In this document: positions 11,713 through 21,599 of the stretch, piece after piece | How the letters are laid out: the number at the start of each line of letters is the position of its first letter | How positions within the stretch are numbered: the stretch's first letter is position 1 | Source: Euwallacea fornicatus | Lineage: Eukaryota; Arthropoda; Insecta; Coleoptera; Curculionidae | Assembly: GCF_040115645.1 (NCBI RefSeq) | Contig: NC_089573.1 | Span: 1,302,001 to 1,366,000 of the forward strand | Reading direction: 5' to 3' | DNA: 64,000 nucleotides | Notes under the pieces: generated by a model | What the model saw: the letters and a program-made list of their open reading frames with translations, nothing else | The model's database searches: none | What the model was told of the DNA's origin: nothing | Position numbers and translations under genes: made by a program

Positions 11713-12755
11713 TTCAGGGCGTCCCGAAAGTAATGGGACAAAGAGCGATGGCAGATTCTTGCCATGAAAATATGAAGATCCAGCGCGAATGTATTTTGAA
11801 AGTTGATATTAACAAAAATACAGGGTGCTAAAGTTTAAATTTTATTTTTGATTTTATTTCATATCTTCACAGTCTTTTGACCTGCAGTCCTGAAATTTGG
11901 TATCTGGGGATTTTTGGACGTGGGAAGCAAGGTAATGCTGTTGGTTTTACTGTAGTTAATAGGGACTGCCATTTTAAACCGTCTTGGCTAGTTAAACGGG
12001 CTCTAATTTTTTTCTAAACATTTGCAATAATCCTTTTAATAAAAATATTAGTCTGTTTAATATTTTAGGAAAATAAATGCATAACAGTTAGTAGCTTCGA
12101 AACTATATCATTTTTGAGATATTTGCAGTGTACACTACGTATAACACAGAAACACTTGAATTTCAGCCAATTTTAAAGAAAAAGTTTATAATGTCTTTAA
12201 CATCCTACTATTCTGTCACTGACAAATCGATATTCAATGTAAAAATGGAGTTCATGTAGACAAAACAAATGTCTACTTACTTCGTTTGACTTTGTCAGCT
12301 ATAGGCTCTATTCGAGAATACCTACATACGAACATTCATGAGGCATTAAACTAGCAAACATTGCGAAAACGGTCAACTTCTAAAGCAATTAACAATACCT
12401 TTTTTATCTAGAATATTGAACAGAATAATGTTTGTTATTAACAAGGCTACTGGAGCTGCGAAGGAGAAAATTAAGGCTCGTTTGATTAGTGAAGACAGTT
12501 TTAAGTGGCGCCCCCTAATAGCTGCGATAAAACTGACAGTATTAGCTTGTTTTCCAGAACCAAAGACCTCCAGATACCATAGGTCTAAAGACTGTGAAAA
12601 TATGATATTAAATCCAAAATAAACTTTAAATTTTAACACATTGAATTTTTGTTAATATTAGCGCTCAGAATGCAACAATTGCGCTAGATCTCGACATTTT
12701 GATTTTGAGGAATCTGTCGTTGCTCCTTGTCCCATTGCTTTTATGACACCCTGTA
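11713..12755. mobile_element. Foldback mariner-like element, ~450-bp inverted arms
   Basis: The left end TTCAGGGCGTCCCGAAAGTA and the inverse of the right end TACAGGGTGTCATAAAAGCA are flanked by TA (11711-11712 and 12756-12757). Inside, ATTTCATATCTTCACAGTC (about 11860) pairs with its inverse near 12600, and long further blocks pair on to about 12070 and 12400, leaving a ~300-bp spacer. An internal TACAGGGTGCT at about 11820 repeats the terminal motif within the left arm only. The overlapping open frames at 12373-12639 are arm sequence, not genes. Confidence 0.8.
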
Positions 12756-13635
12756 TAAAACGTCAATCAGAATCAAAATATGTCATTTGACATTTGTCAA
12801 AATTTTGACATGTTTGACATTTGTCAAAATTTTGACATATTTGACATGCGTCAAGGCTTGAAATTCAAAAGCCATCTTACTTTAACTTAAACAGTTCGAA
12901 AATTGTTAGAGAAACTACCAAAACGGTTCTACTTCCAATAATCAATTATTGGAAAAAAATTATGCGTTTCAGAATTTTCTTTTTCTTATTGCTATTTAGA
13001 AACTGGAAACGACGAATACCTTCTTAGACACCTTGGCGTCCTTCGTTAGCAGTTCACCCAGTATGTGTATTTATTTTTTGTGCTTTGTGGACCATCTTGT
13101 ATTGGAGCCTTGAAAAGTTACTTTATAACGTAAACCCAGTTAGTGTTTGTTTATGTAAACCTGCAAACTATCATTTGTTACTTCTATTATACACAGAAAA
13201 ATTGCTGTAGTTCACTAAATCACCTGTCATGAAAAAATGTGTGACTCAAAATGACTAGTATATTAATCTAAACCTTACAGAGTATTTGCGAAGTAGATTA
13301 ATGACTAGCAACGTGTGTCGATTAAATCTTCGCAAGTACGTTGAAGAGTGTTAATACAAATTGTATCCATCACTGACTACATTCATTAATTCGTAATAAA
13401 GTATTAAGAAAAACTACAGAATCCCACATAGCATAATATTACCATATTTCAGTGCAATATACTAGAGGTTTGTAATTTGATACCTGAAGATTATTGTAAG
13501 TATATTAAGTAGCACATAGCATAAAGCAGATAGCGTCCATTGCTTTTAAATCATGCAAGATGCAAGAAAAGCAATGCCCGTCCAATACAATGTGGGAAAC
13601 CACTCCGTTATTTCAAACTACAGTCAATCAATGAA
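12756..13635. other. FGF 3' flank / probable 3' UTR
   Basis: Directly downstream of the FGF stop codon on the minus strand. No further coding signal. Possible minus-strand AATAAA motifs occur (for example near 13070), but the cleavage site cannot be fixed. A 27-bp tandem repeat lies at 12786-12856. Confidence 0.45.
12786..12856. repeat. 27-bp tandem repeat with TTGACA/TGTCAA palindromes
   Basis: The unit begins TTTGACATTTGTCAAAATTT and is present twice in succession (12786-12812 and 12813-12839, differing at the last base), then partially from 12840. Each unit contains opposed TGACA/TGTCA half-sites, giving a regularly spaced palindrome series. Confidence 0.85.
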
Positions 13636-14220
13636 TTAATTGACAACCTTGTCCGGTCTTTTCCTCTGCTTTGGATTCAGGTTCTTTTTCTTTTTCTTAT
13701 CAGCTGATGGCTTTGCACTTTTACCGTTCGTTTTCGGTTTAACCATAACTAAGTCTCTTTGGCACTCTAGCTGGTCACGTGTCGCGTTCACACTCGCATC
13801 GCTACTAGTAGCATTACTCGCCTCAATCGTAGCATTAACGCACCTAACCGCACTACTACTGTGTCTTTTTGGTTCGAGTTCGTGTTCATTTAATTTTCGT
13901 TTTTTCTTCTTTTTTTTCTTCTTCTTTCGACATCGCGGGGGATCCGTCAGCTGCGGGTGGTATCCGTTGCTGGGCGGGCACTGGTGGTGATGGCGCAACT
14001 GATGCTCTTCGGGAGTGACACTGCGCGTGAGCACGCGCGTGTACGAGGACAACTTTCCCAGTTGCTGACGAGCCTTCACCATCACTTTTCGCGGTTGACC
14101 GCGCCTGTTCAAAGCTAAGTAAAAAGTCCGTCGCTCGTTTGAGTATTTACTTGAGGAGTACTTATTGTAGTTTGTCGCTTCGATCGTTTCGTTAAAGATG
14201 CATTCATCTCCAAACTCAAT
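13636..14220 (-). CDS. Fibroblast growth factor (branchless-like), terminal exon
   Basis: Minus-strand exon of 585 nt, from an acceptor (TATCTTATTTCAG) at 14221-14222 to TAA at 13636-13638. It encodes the second half of the FGF beta-trefoil: IEFGDECIFNETIEATNYN, then a Tyr-Ser-rich strand, then TFYLALNRRGQPRKVMVKAR (heparin-binding region) and LGKLSSYTRVLTRSV. FGFs are secreted ligands of receptor tyrosine kinases; the insect branchless ligand guides tracheal branching. After the core comes a basic tail with a nine-Lys run (about residues 101-109 of this exon), a segment with three N-A-T sequons and a second Lys-rich stretch. A long tail of this sort is seen in branchless-type rather than FGF8-like ligands. 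Phase 0 joins it directly to the exon at 21496-21599 (…GLLYGS then IEFGDEC). Assignment to FGF is secure; branchless orthology is inference. Confidence 0.93.
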   Translation of the reverse strand: MEFGDECIFNETIEATNYNKYSSSKYSNERRTFYLALNRRGQPRKVMVKARQQLGKLSSYTRVLTRSVTPEEHQLRHHHQCPPSNGYHPQLTDPPRCRKKKKKKKKKRKLNEHELEPKRHSSSAVRCVNATIEASNATSSDASVNATRDQLECQRDLVMVKPKTNGKSAKPSADKKKKKNLNPKQRKRPDKVVN

Positions 14221-15210
14221 CTGAAATAAGATATAAAGATTGTTGCACGAGCCTCGAAAGTTCCAAGGAGGGTTCCATAGTCTGCGCCATTTCGCATTAC
14301 ATAAAATGAGTGATTGTCTCGTTGACACGATAATGAAAATGACTTAAGAAACAAAAGTAGAAAAACCGCGAAAATCCTTTTCGCATTTAACTTCCAGTGA
14401 AGGTGAGTTTTACCCATGAAATCGAATCAGATAAAAAAAGAAGAATGTGCCTGTTAGACATTGCAAGAAGAAACCTCCCCGTTAGTGATGTTCTGTGTCA
14501 TTTTAACTGCGACATTTAATCTGACAGATATTTCTCCATGCAAATTGTAAACCCAAGACAGGACATGGCAAATGGTGTTAAATACATGTTTGGGGGCCAT
14601 AAAGAGGCCTAGCTATCGCGATTTTAGTCTCCTAGAGTCGTTCAAATCACCCTTGCAGCATATAAATAGGCCATCCTTCGGAGATCTGTGTTACAAGAAC
14701 ACGTAGATGGGGCAGATAATATTGTATTACAGATCGCAGGCGACAAGTTGGATACTTTTCACTAGTTTTGTTGTAACTTTCGAATAAATGGGTAATATAA
14801 TAATTCTAAGGCGTCGTTGAGGCTATTTCAGATTAGGGAAAGCACGATATAACGGCCATATTAATCGAGTCATTCTGATATTATAGCTTTGTTGGACATA
14901 CTGAAATCAAACATCTTAACTTAAGCAAATTAGATGCTTGAAATAACATCAACATGACATTAAGAATACGCTTTATGGGCGGAGGTCTACGCGGAGGTTA
15001 CTTAGATAAGAAAGCATCGTAGTTTTTCTGCATATTTGAAGTTTCTTTTCCTTATTGGCGATTCTTCAAATAAATTGCGTATTGGTTAATTGCAGGGAAG
15101 TTGTTAATCTTTGGCCGGCACACTTTTCTTTCTTATTGCTTCGAGGCTACTTTTTGAAGCATCTAAGAGAAACTTGTGGTTGTAGTACGAACGCGTGTAT
15201 ATCGAGATTA
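14221..15210 (-). other. FGF intron, 3' portion without insertions
   Basis: Starts with the acceptor of the terminal exon. No extra exon or mobile element is visible. Antisense open frames near the exon are shadows. Confidence 0.6.
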
Positions 15211-16129
15211 TACAGGATGGCCCAACGAAGTTTTCTGTCTTATAACGTGGAGAGTGCGAAAATGCGCGGATCCGCCAACGTTAATTTCAAGGGGAGTCAC
15301 ATTCATCAGGGCGTAATCATTTTACCAGATTTAACTTATAAGCGAGGGTGGCTTCCGCCCTAAGAATTTTAAATGGAAAGCGGTATGCTATTGCAGTGTA
15401 CGCTCGTTGATGTAAACTAATTCAAACCGAGTGTGGATCAAATTATAGAAGTGTTTACGTTAGCGAACGCGAGTTAAACAATACTATAAACGGTTTATTA
15501 CATTTACAGCGTGCCCCGCCCGAAACGGAAACGCTCCCGAAACTTTTGCGTTTGCAATTCGATTTCAAAGAGCAGAGACTCAAAAGATAGAGCAATATTT
15601 CATTTTGATTATTGGTACAAGAGTGATTATTCAAACGTTTTTGATTGATTTGTTGATTGGCCGCATTCCAGGCCACGTGAAAATTTAAAATGACCTCTCG
15701 CAACGTTACCTGTTTCAAAGTCTCTATATATGTTACCAGGATTTTTTGATAAGACTGACGAAAGTAGAAGGTTTCGGTGCCTTTGTCGCGTGAGTCTTAT
15801 TACGTCCTGGTTCATGGATTGAATTAATGGAATTACGTTGACGGTATGTACGTAACAGAAATTGACCCATCCTCACCCTCACGTGTTGCTCTGGAGAATG
15901 ACGTGGTGCCTTATCTAACAACGTTTTTATTGGACGCTTGGGTTTTTCGGTAAATTTTTTACCTACAAATTAAATATTTCTGAAATTATGAATGTGCAGA
16001 TCATTTGTGATTACAAATGAATTGTCCTACTTCAAAGCGTCTTTATACAGGGATACTAAAATTTTTAAATGAGCGTGGATTTTTGGCTATATTTTGTGTG
16101 TCGTCAAAAACTGTTCAATCAAGCGTATA

Positions 16130-16918
16130 TACAGGGTGTTTCCTAACTACGTGTAAAAAATTTAAAGGCGTAATCCTCGACTGATTTTGAGTCAAAAATG
16201 TCTAATAAACATATGTCCGCAAATGCCTTGTTTCCAAGATACAGGGTGTTGACTGAAAGACGTTGAAAAAGGTTTTAAAGGTGTCTAAAGGTTTGGTGGT
16301 ATTTACTAATTTGTTTATTGGTAGTTTTTTTTGCTACTTCCACTACTATAAACAAGACAGTCAGTGTTATTTTGGTGTGAGTGAAAGAAGTCAGTTTTGT
16401 GTCCCAAAAATCAGATTATATCTCAGTTTTGAAAATTTTTCAAATGCCTAATTGCACTAATCAAGAAATGGCCAATATGGTTTTTGTTTACGGCCTTGCT
16501 GATGGTGAGTGTTTGGCAGCGAGGCGCATTTACATGGAAAGGTTTCCAAACCACCAAGCTCCCAACCACCAAACCTTTAAAAACCTCTTTCAACGTCTTT
16601 GTGGTATAGGATCTCTTATGAAAACTCCAGGAGGAGGAAAGCCGATAACACGTCGAACACCAGAAGTGGAGGAAGAAATCTTAAGACGTATTGAAGAAAA
16701 CCCCGGAACCCTCGGAACCCGGAATTGTCTTTTCTAAAATTCAAACACCCAAATTGAGTCATTTTGGAAATAAAATCCCTTTTTCTTGTCACATTTTCAC
16801 ACCCTGTATCTTGGAAACAAGGCATTTGCGGACATATGTTTATTAGACCTTTTTGACTCAAAATCAGTCGAGGATTACGCCTTTAAATTTTTTACACGTA
16901 GTTAGGAAACACCCTGTA
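16130..16918 (+). mobile_element. Young TIR element with 120-bp ends and an HTH-only gene
   Basis: Positions 16130-16249 and 16799-16918 are inverted copies matching at 119 of 120 bases. TACAGGGTGT occurs at both the outer and the inner edge of each arm, in the same direction, resembling the paired direct repeats of IR/DR-type Tc1 elements. TA precedes the left end (16128-16129); the right flank reads TT. The near-identity of the arms suggests recent insertion or conversion. The interior carries one gene for a short helix-turn-helix protein but no DDE catalytic domain, so mobility would need a transposase made elsewhere. Confidence 0.9.
16444..16737 (+). CDS. DUF4817-like helix-turn-helix protein, transposase N-terminus only (97 aa)
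   Basis: An intact frame from ATG at 16444 (MPNCTNQEMANMVFVYGLAD...) to TAA. An in-frame ATG at 16381 would add 21 residues, but homology starts at MPN. The sequence follows the DUF4817-type HTH found at the N-terminus of many insect mariner-like transposases: a VYG(L)ADG block, an arginine-rich R-x-Y-x-E-RFPN helix, NHQTF, then R-L-x-x-x-GSL and a GRP-like linker ending in EEEILRRIEENPGTLGTRN. It stops just where the second HTH would begin. It may be simply a deleted transposase, or a DNA-binding protein able to compete for the 120-bp ends. No stops or frameshifts occur in the domain. Confidence 0.8.
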   Translation: MPNCTNQEMANMVFVYGLADGECLAARRIYMERFPNHQAPNHQTFKNLFQRLCGIGSLMKTPGGGKPITRRTPEVEEEILRRIEENPGTLGTRNCLF

Positions 16919-16952
16919 TTGCATAGGTCATCGCGGGTTCCTCTTGATCTCA

Positions 16953-17649
16953 TACAGGGTGCGGCATGGGAATCGAGTGCTTTTAAGCTAATCATAGAAT
17001 CGTTATTTTTTTATATATAATTTCTTTTTTATTGTGACAGAAATGGTCGAAAACAGCATTTTATAATCACGAATAGAAAATTTGATCTGGCATGCGCAGT
17101 CCGTTCCCGTTGACGCAATGTTGAACAGGTCTCTGTTAATTTCGGTGGTTCGATGCCGAGCTGCTTCTTTCAATTCTTGTAATGTACGAGGCTTAGCCTC
17201 GTTGACACTCTCAGATAACCCCATGAAAAGAAATCACATAAGGAGAGGTTAGACGATCGAAGAGGCCATAAAATATCGCCGAACTATTTTCTTTTCGAAC
17301 CTTCAAATATTTTTTCCGTTTTTCGCCACTGACCCTTTTGTTTGTAGATTGTTAATCCAACGTAACATTATCACTCCTGGGAACAGGATCATCTCAGTTC
17401 ATGTCGAATCTGCGACGAAATTCACGCTAAACCGAAATCACAGCTTCACTGCTCGTGACAAAACAATCAGAAACCAATATACGATGTTCCAACGTCCATA
17501 ATGGCTCTATGGTGACAATTAAAAGATAATATAATAGAAAAATTCTACGAGCCAACTAGTGAAATTAGTGTCGAAATACAACCCTTTCATTGTAAACGGT
17601 CGAGCACTATATGTTCTAAAAACGCTTGATTCCCGCGCCGCACCCTGTA
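16953..17649 (-). mobile_element. Internally deleted mariner-like element
   Basis: The ends TACAGGGTGCGGCATGGGAATCGAG (16953) and the inverse of TACAGGGTGCGGCGCGGGAATC (17649) are clear inverted repeats. It lies 35 bp from the element ending at 16918 and inside the larger 15211-19252 element. Minus-strand transposase C-terminus remains at 17003-17290. The immediate flanks no longer show TA on both sides. Confidence 0.8.
17003..17290 (-). pseudogene. DDE transposase C-terminus relic
   Basis: Minus-strand translation gives WPLRSSNLSLCDFFSWGYL in one frame, matching the WPPRSPDLTPxDFFLWGYxK motif around the third catalytic residue of insect mariner-like transposases. After a frameshift it continues with NEAKPRTLQELKEAARHRTT, the usual helix that follows. 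The N-terminal two thirds are missing. Confidence 0.8.
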
Positions 17650-17875
17650 GCACGAATTTTGTGTTTATATTAACGCAGTATTTCCATTATCGCGTTTTTA
17701 CCTTATCGTGGCCTGCTGTACATATAAACAATTTTAAAGAGCTTTCAGTTACTTTTTCAAGTTTATTTTTTAATTTTGTTTTTTTTTGTTTGTTTCGATT
17801 ATTCCTGCCAAAATTAGAAATTTTAACTAATTCAGTGCTTTAATTATTTCTATAAACAGTATTGTTTCGTTTTAA

Positions 17876-18960
17876 ATGGTTTGCACAATTCGAGAAAAAG
17901 TTGAAGTTATTTCGCTCTTTTCTAGAAACAACGTTGGCACCAGAGGAGTTGCAAACTTATTTAATGAATAACACCCTGATAAACACTCTTCCCACACATT
18001 CGTGCGGAGTCTGATTATAAAATTTCGAAGAAATGGATCTGTGAAAAACAAAAAATGGGGATTATTCAAAATCCATTAAGAACGAAAGCGGTTTAAGCAG
18101 CCCTTTTGCGACACATCATGATGGAACCCACTCTAAGCACTGGAAGAGTGTCAGACGTATCAGGTATTCGACATTTAACCATCCAGAGGGAATTAAAGTC
18201 ACATAAATCTCATCGTTATAAAATTAAGTTGGTCTCGGAACTAAACGAAGGTGATCACGTTCGATGTTTGGCATTGTGTCAACGAATTATTAACAGGAAG
18301 GGACATCTTTAAAACATCCGTTTTTCTGATCAGCTTTGTTTCTTCCTAAATGGCGAGCTGATCCGCCATAACTGCCATTATTGGTCGTCCAACATTCCAA
18401 CTTTTTTTCGTAAAGTGCACACCCAACATCCAAAACAATTAAAGGTTCGGCTAAGAATCGTTGGAGATTACATTGTTGGCCCATTCTTTCTCGCTGGAAC
18501 TAACCTTAACTAACTAGAAAGGAGAAATCTGTTTGGATTTATTAGAAAATGCCGTTAGAAATTGACATTGTTAACATACATAATTGAGCAAAATAACTGT
18601 CACCGCGCCCAAGACATCGTTTTTTTTAACAAGACGGGCCTCCCCGGGACTACGCGGCTCCTGTAAGAGAGTTTTTAGACGAAACACTCCCTCAGTGATG
18701 GTTTGGACGAGGAGGACCGACGGAACGGCGTGCACGTTCCTCAGATTTATGTCTGCTGGACTTTTTTTGTGGGGCCGTTTAACAACAAAATTATGCGATA
18801 CAAGCTGAATTATTTGAAGACTTGCGGCAACGTATGACATACGAATGTAATTTTATAACTTCACATGTATTCATTAACATCAGAGAGCACTTTGATCGAT
18901 TTCGACTACTGTATGGAGGACGATGGTGGTTATTTTCAATATGTATTACACTGAAATAAT
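17876..18960 (+). pseudogene. Mariner-like transposase relic (outer composite element)
   Basis: Begins with an ATG-led HTH-like segment (MVCTIREKVEVISLFSRNN) and, after many stops and frame changes, ends with a well-preserved C-terminal part: FxQDGPP, VREFLDETLPQ, WFGRGGPT, a diverged SSDLCLLDFF block, ELFEDLRQRMTYECN and INIREHFDRFRLLY. This order matches insect DDE transposases that carry QDGAPPH, IGRGGP, SPDLTPLDFF and VRxxLxxR blocks. It is not functional. It sits within the arms of 15211-19252 and is the likely original transposase of that element. Confidence 0.8.
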
Positions 18961-19252
18961 CGGTAAGTAAAATCGATATCGTCCCTTTTACACCGTAATT
19001 TTTCAAAAGCTCACCATCTAAACTTCAAGAAAAAATTGAAAAAGGTAATTTAAACGCTCTTTAAAATGATGTATAATGCGATATTTCTCTTCATTTAAAA
19101 TTTTTAGGGTGGAGGTCACCCTCGTTGAGAGATTAAATCTGGGAAAATTATTGTATCAAATAAATATGACTTTATTGCAATTAAGGTTGGCGGGCGTGAA
19201 CGTTCTCATGTTTTCTACAACATGTGATGCAAGCTCGGTGGGCTATCCTGTA

Positions 19253-20576
19253 TATGTATCCAAACTTTACCTGTTTAAACAAACATCTTTCACCAGCGCT
19301 GGTGACAGTGTAGGCTTATCGCAGCTTCCATTCAAATTTACGATATGACATAATTTTCGGCTCTAGTATTTATAGAGCAGTTGCATTTAAATAACCGAGC
19401 AACGACGTTCGGACAGAACATAATTCCTAGTCAAAAGTGGTTGTGGCCATTCAACAATAGACATTCCTTATAAGGAATACGACTTTTCGAGACTCAGATG
19501 TCGGTGTTCTCTTCTTTTTATTACACATTATTTACCCTCGTTTGGGGAACCTTTTTTATTAGTTTCGACAACAATTACACGTGTTAAACAATACTTAAGG
19601 AAGAATATTTTAGTGCTAAGTACGTGTAACTATATTTGAGCTTTAGTTAATGAACTCGAAGGGCTATAAATTTGTTAAAAGCTTGTACGAATGCAAGGGT
19701 TCGTGTAATTAATTTCCTTTAGAGCATCCTTTTTTATGCTAACACACCAGGTATTCTACAGCAATGGTGTTGGTGTTCCAGTGATCGGAAAAGCTGAGAA
19801 TCGTTCCAGCCCTGGATTCTCGTTTTAAAATAAAAAGGATGACTTTTGGACTAGGGGCGACTTCTTAATTTTCCTACTTAGTAAACTCGCATCGTCTTTT
19901 CAAATTGTTGAATTTTCGATGAACTGCTACAAATTAGTTTGCAAAAAACCAGTAAAAAGTTCATTCAAAATCGTGTGGCAACACCGCCAAATTAAAAAAA
20001 AACTAAAAAGAAATTATGTTTATGGGAAAAAAATTTCCAGGAAAAAACGGAAACTATTTCAGTACGTATGCACTCAATGTAAACTTGCAGTTAGTTTACG
20101 AGAGACTCATTGCCAAATTGATATCAAGGGATTCAATTACGCTATTTGGCCCATATAAGCTCGAAAAACTGCACCTCAAGAGATGAAAAATTTCTTTAAA
20201 ATTTCCAAACAGGGAGGGACACTTACTTTTTGAGGTTTTTCAAACTTAGCCTTACCGAGCACTCGGGATCCTCTTTCAACAATTACTTTGAAAAATATCC
20301 CAAATTGATCTGGGTTGGAAGATCTCTTTTAGTTTCTGCAATATGACGTACTACAACTATACATTTTCGAGATTTTAAAATTTTAAAAGAAGGCACATGA
20401 CGTTCATACGAGGTACTCAGGGTTAACGTAGAATTCAAATTACTCGAGTTAAGAGAAGAATAAATGCTTCTAAAATTTCTACCGGGTACGCTTTCTTCTT
20501 TGTGTAAGGGACATATTTATACTTATAGGGTCGCCAGGTGAACAGAGCTTTACGGCAGGGCTCGTATATTTACGAA
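19253..20576 (-). other. FGF intron, no feature recognised
   Basis: About 1.3 kb of intron without an exon or element I can support. The open frame at 19919-20158 is lysine-rich low complexity without a family match. Confidence 0.5.
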
Positions 20577-21288
20577 TACAGTGTGAGCAAAAATGACTGA
20601 AGCGTCCGCTTTATCGAAATAGTGGATGGAAATATTATCAAATCTTCTTTCATCTATTGTCAAATAACAAATGTCATTAATGCCTGTCTGTCATTAATCA
20701 GATGCGCACAGACCGTTTTTTATTCATGTTTGCCTGGATGTCTAGAACATTGCTAGAACAATGTTATGGAAATAAAGTTATTAGTACAAATGCGCGGCCT
20801 GCAAGATCTCCTGATTTGACGTCTCTGGACTGTTTTTTGTTTGGTTACTTAAAGAATCCTGCGCACGAAAATTTTTTACATACTTCTGAGGAATTGCGAG
20901 ATATCATTATTGAGGCAGCTAATGCAATAATCTCTGTCGCGCTGATTGCAGTCTTTTGAAATGTGAGGAAGCATGTCAGGATACATCTCCAGGAAAGTGT
21001 CTTCCAGCATTTATCATAAATTGTGGTTCTCAACAACGAAAAACCAACTTGATCCGGACTTATTTGAGTAGCTTCAGTTTCTGTTGAATTTGCTAGAGCA
21101 TTATATAACAATTTTTGTTTTGTGATAACAAACCTCCTAAAATGGAGAAAATGTGGCGAGTGCGCTACTGGAGCGTGGCCAATTAGGCATTTTCCTTTCT
21201 TGTCCTTGATATTTAGTGAAAAAAAAAAGTAATGAAGCCGCATTTCACTACAGAGCGGTACGCTTCAGTCATAGTTACTCTCAATGTA
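20577..21288 (+). mobile_element. Mariner-like deletion derivative
   Basis: The left end TACAGTGTGAGCAAAAATGACTGAAGCGT and the inverse of the right end (TACATTGAGAGTAACTATGACTGAAGCGT) are inverted repeats of about 35 bp. They enclose the C-terminal remains of a plus-strand transposase. The element stops about 200 bp from the FGF middle exon. Confidence 0.75.
20700..21030 (+). pseudogene. DDE transposase C-terminal fragment
   Basis: Plus-strand frame with ARPARSPDLTSLDCFLFGYL, the segment around the third catalytic residue, then SEELRDIIIEAANAI. After a frameshift come VRKHVRIHLQESVF-like residues, equivalent to the usual VRRSIxxRxxxC tail. The N-terminus and first catalytic blocks are absent. 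Confidence 0.8.
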
Positions 21289-21495
21289 CTTGAGTAGATA
21301 TTCCTATGGGAGTACAAACTGCAATCGTTTTTCAAAAGCAATAAAAACAACGTGCTAAATTTCAGAGTCGTACATAGCCATCATTTCTTCTACTAGATTG
21401 ATCTTAGCTAATTATGCCCAAGGATTTGAAGGTACTCTGTGTGCGCTCATAAATTATTACATTATATGTAAGCTGTTATTGCAAGTAACACTTAC

Positions 21496-21599
21496 CGAAC
21501 CATATAACAATCCACACTCATCCATACATAAATACTGACATGTGGCGACTCCTTGGATTTTCATTTGTCCTATACCGACTGTAGTCCTCTGCAGGATCG
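21496..21599 (-). CDS. Fibroblast growth factor (branchless-like), middle exon (104 nt)
   Basis: Minus-strand exon bounded by an acceptor (TTGTGTTGCAG, AG at 21600-21601) and a donor (GTAAGTG starting at 21495). It encodes ILQRTTVGIGQMKIQGVATC then QYLCMDECGLLYGS, the beta4-beta7 part of the FGF trefoil, and its phase-0 donor joins IEFGDEC of the terminal exon. A short middle exon of this size is typical of the FGF family. The first two bases complete a codon started in an upstream exon that should encode the first trefoil strands and, for a secreted ligand, probably a signal peptide; I did not find it up to 64000. It could lie beyond the window or be too diverged to spot by eye. Confidence 0.93.

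Larger units (their letters stand above)
15211..19252 (+). mobile_element. Composite long-arm mariner-like element with nested insertions
   Basis: The outer ends are TACAGGATGGCCCAACGAAG (15211) and the inverse of TACAGGATAGCCCACCGAGC (19252), both flanked by TA (15209-15210 and 19253-19254). Arms of about 175 bp pair further inward: CCGCCAACGTTAATTTCAA pairs with CCGCCAACCTTAATTGCAA, and CGAGGGTGGCTTCCGCCCTA pairs with CGAGGGTGACCTCCACCCTA. It carries a decayed transposase at 17876-18960 and has been invaded by two other elements (16130-16918 and 16953-17649). The whole lies in the FGF intron, antisense to the gene. Confidence 0.75.

Noticed and set aside
13640..13990. Plus-strand open frame with long Phe runs
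   Set aside because: It is the antisense shadow of the lysine-rich FGF tail; the minus strand carries the real protein.
15055..15363. 102-codon plus-strand frame
   Set aside because: It spans the left end and arm of the composite transposon and has no family signature.
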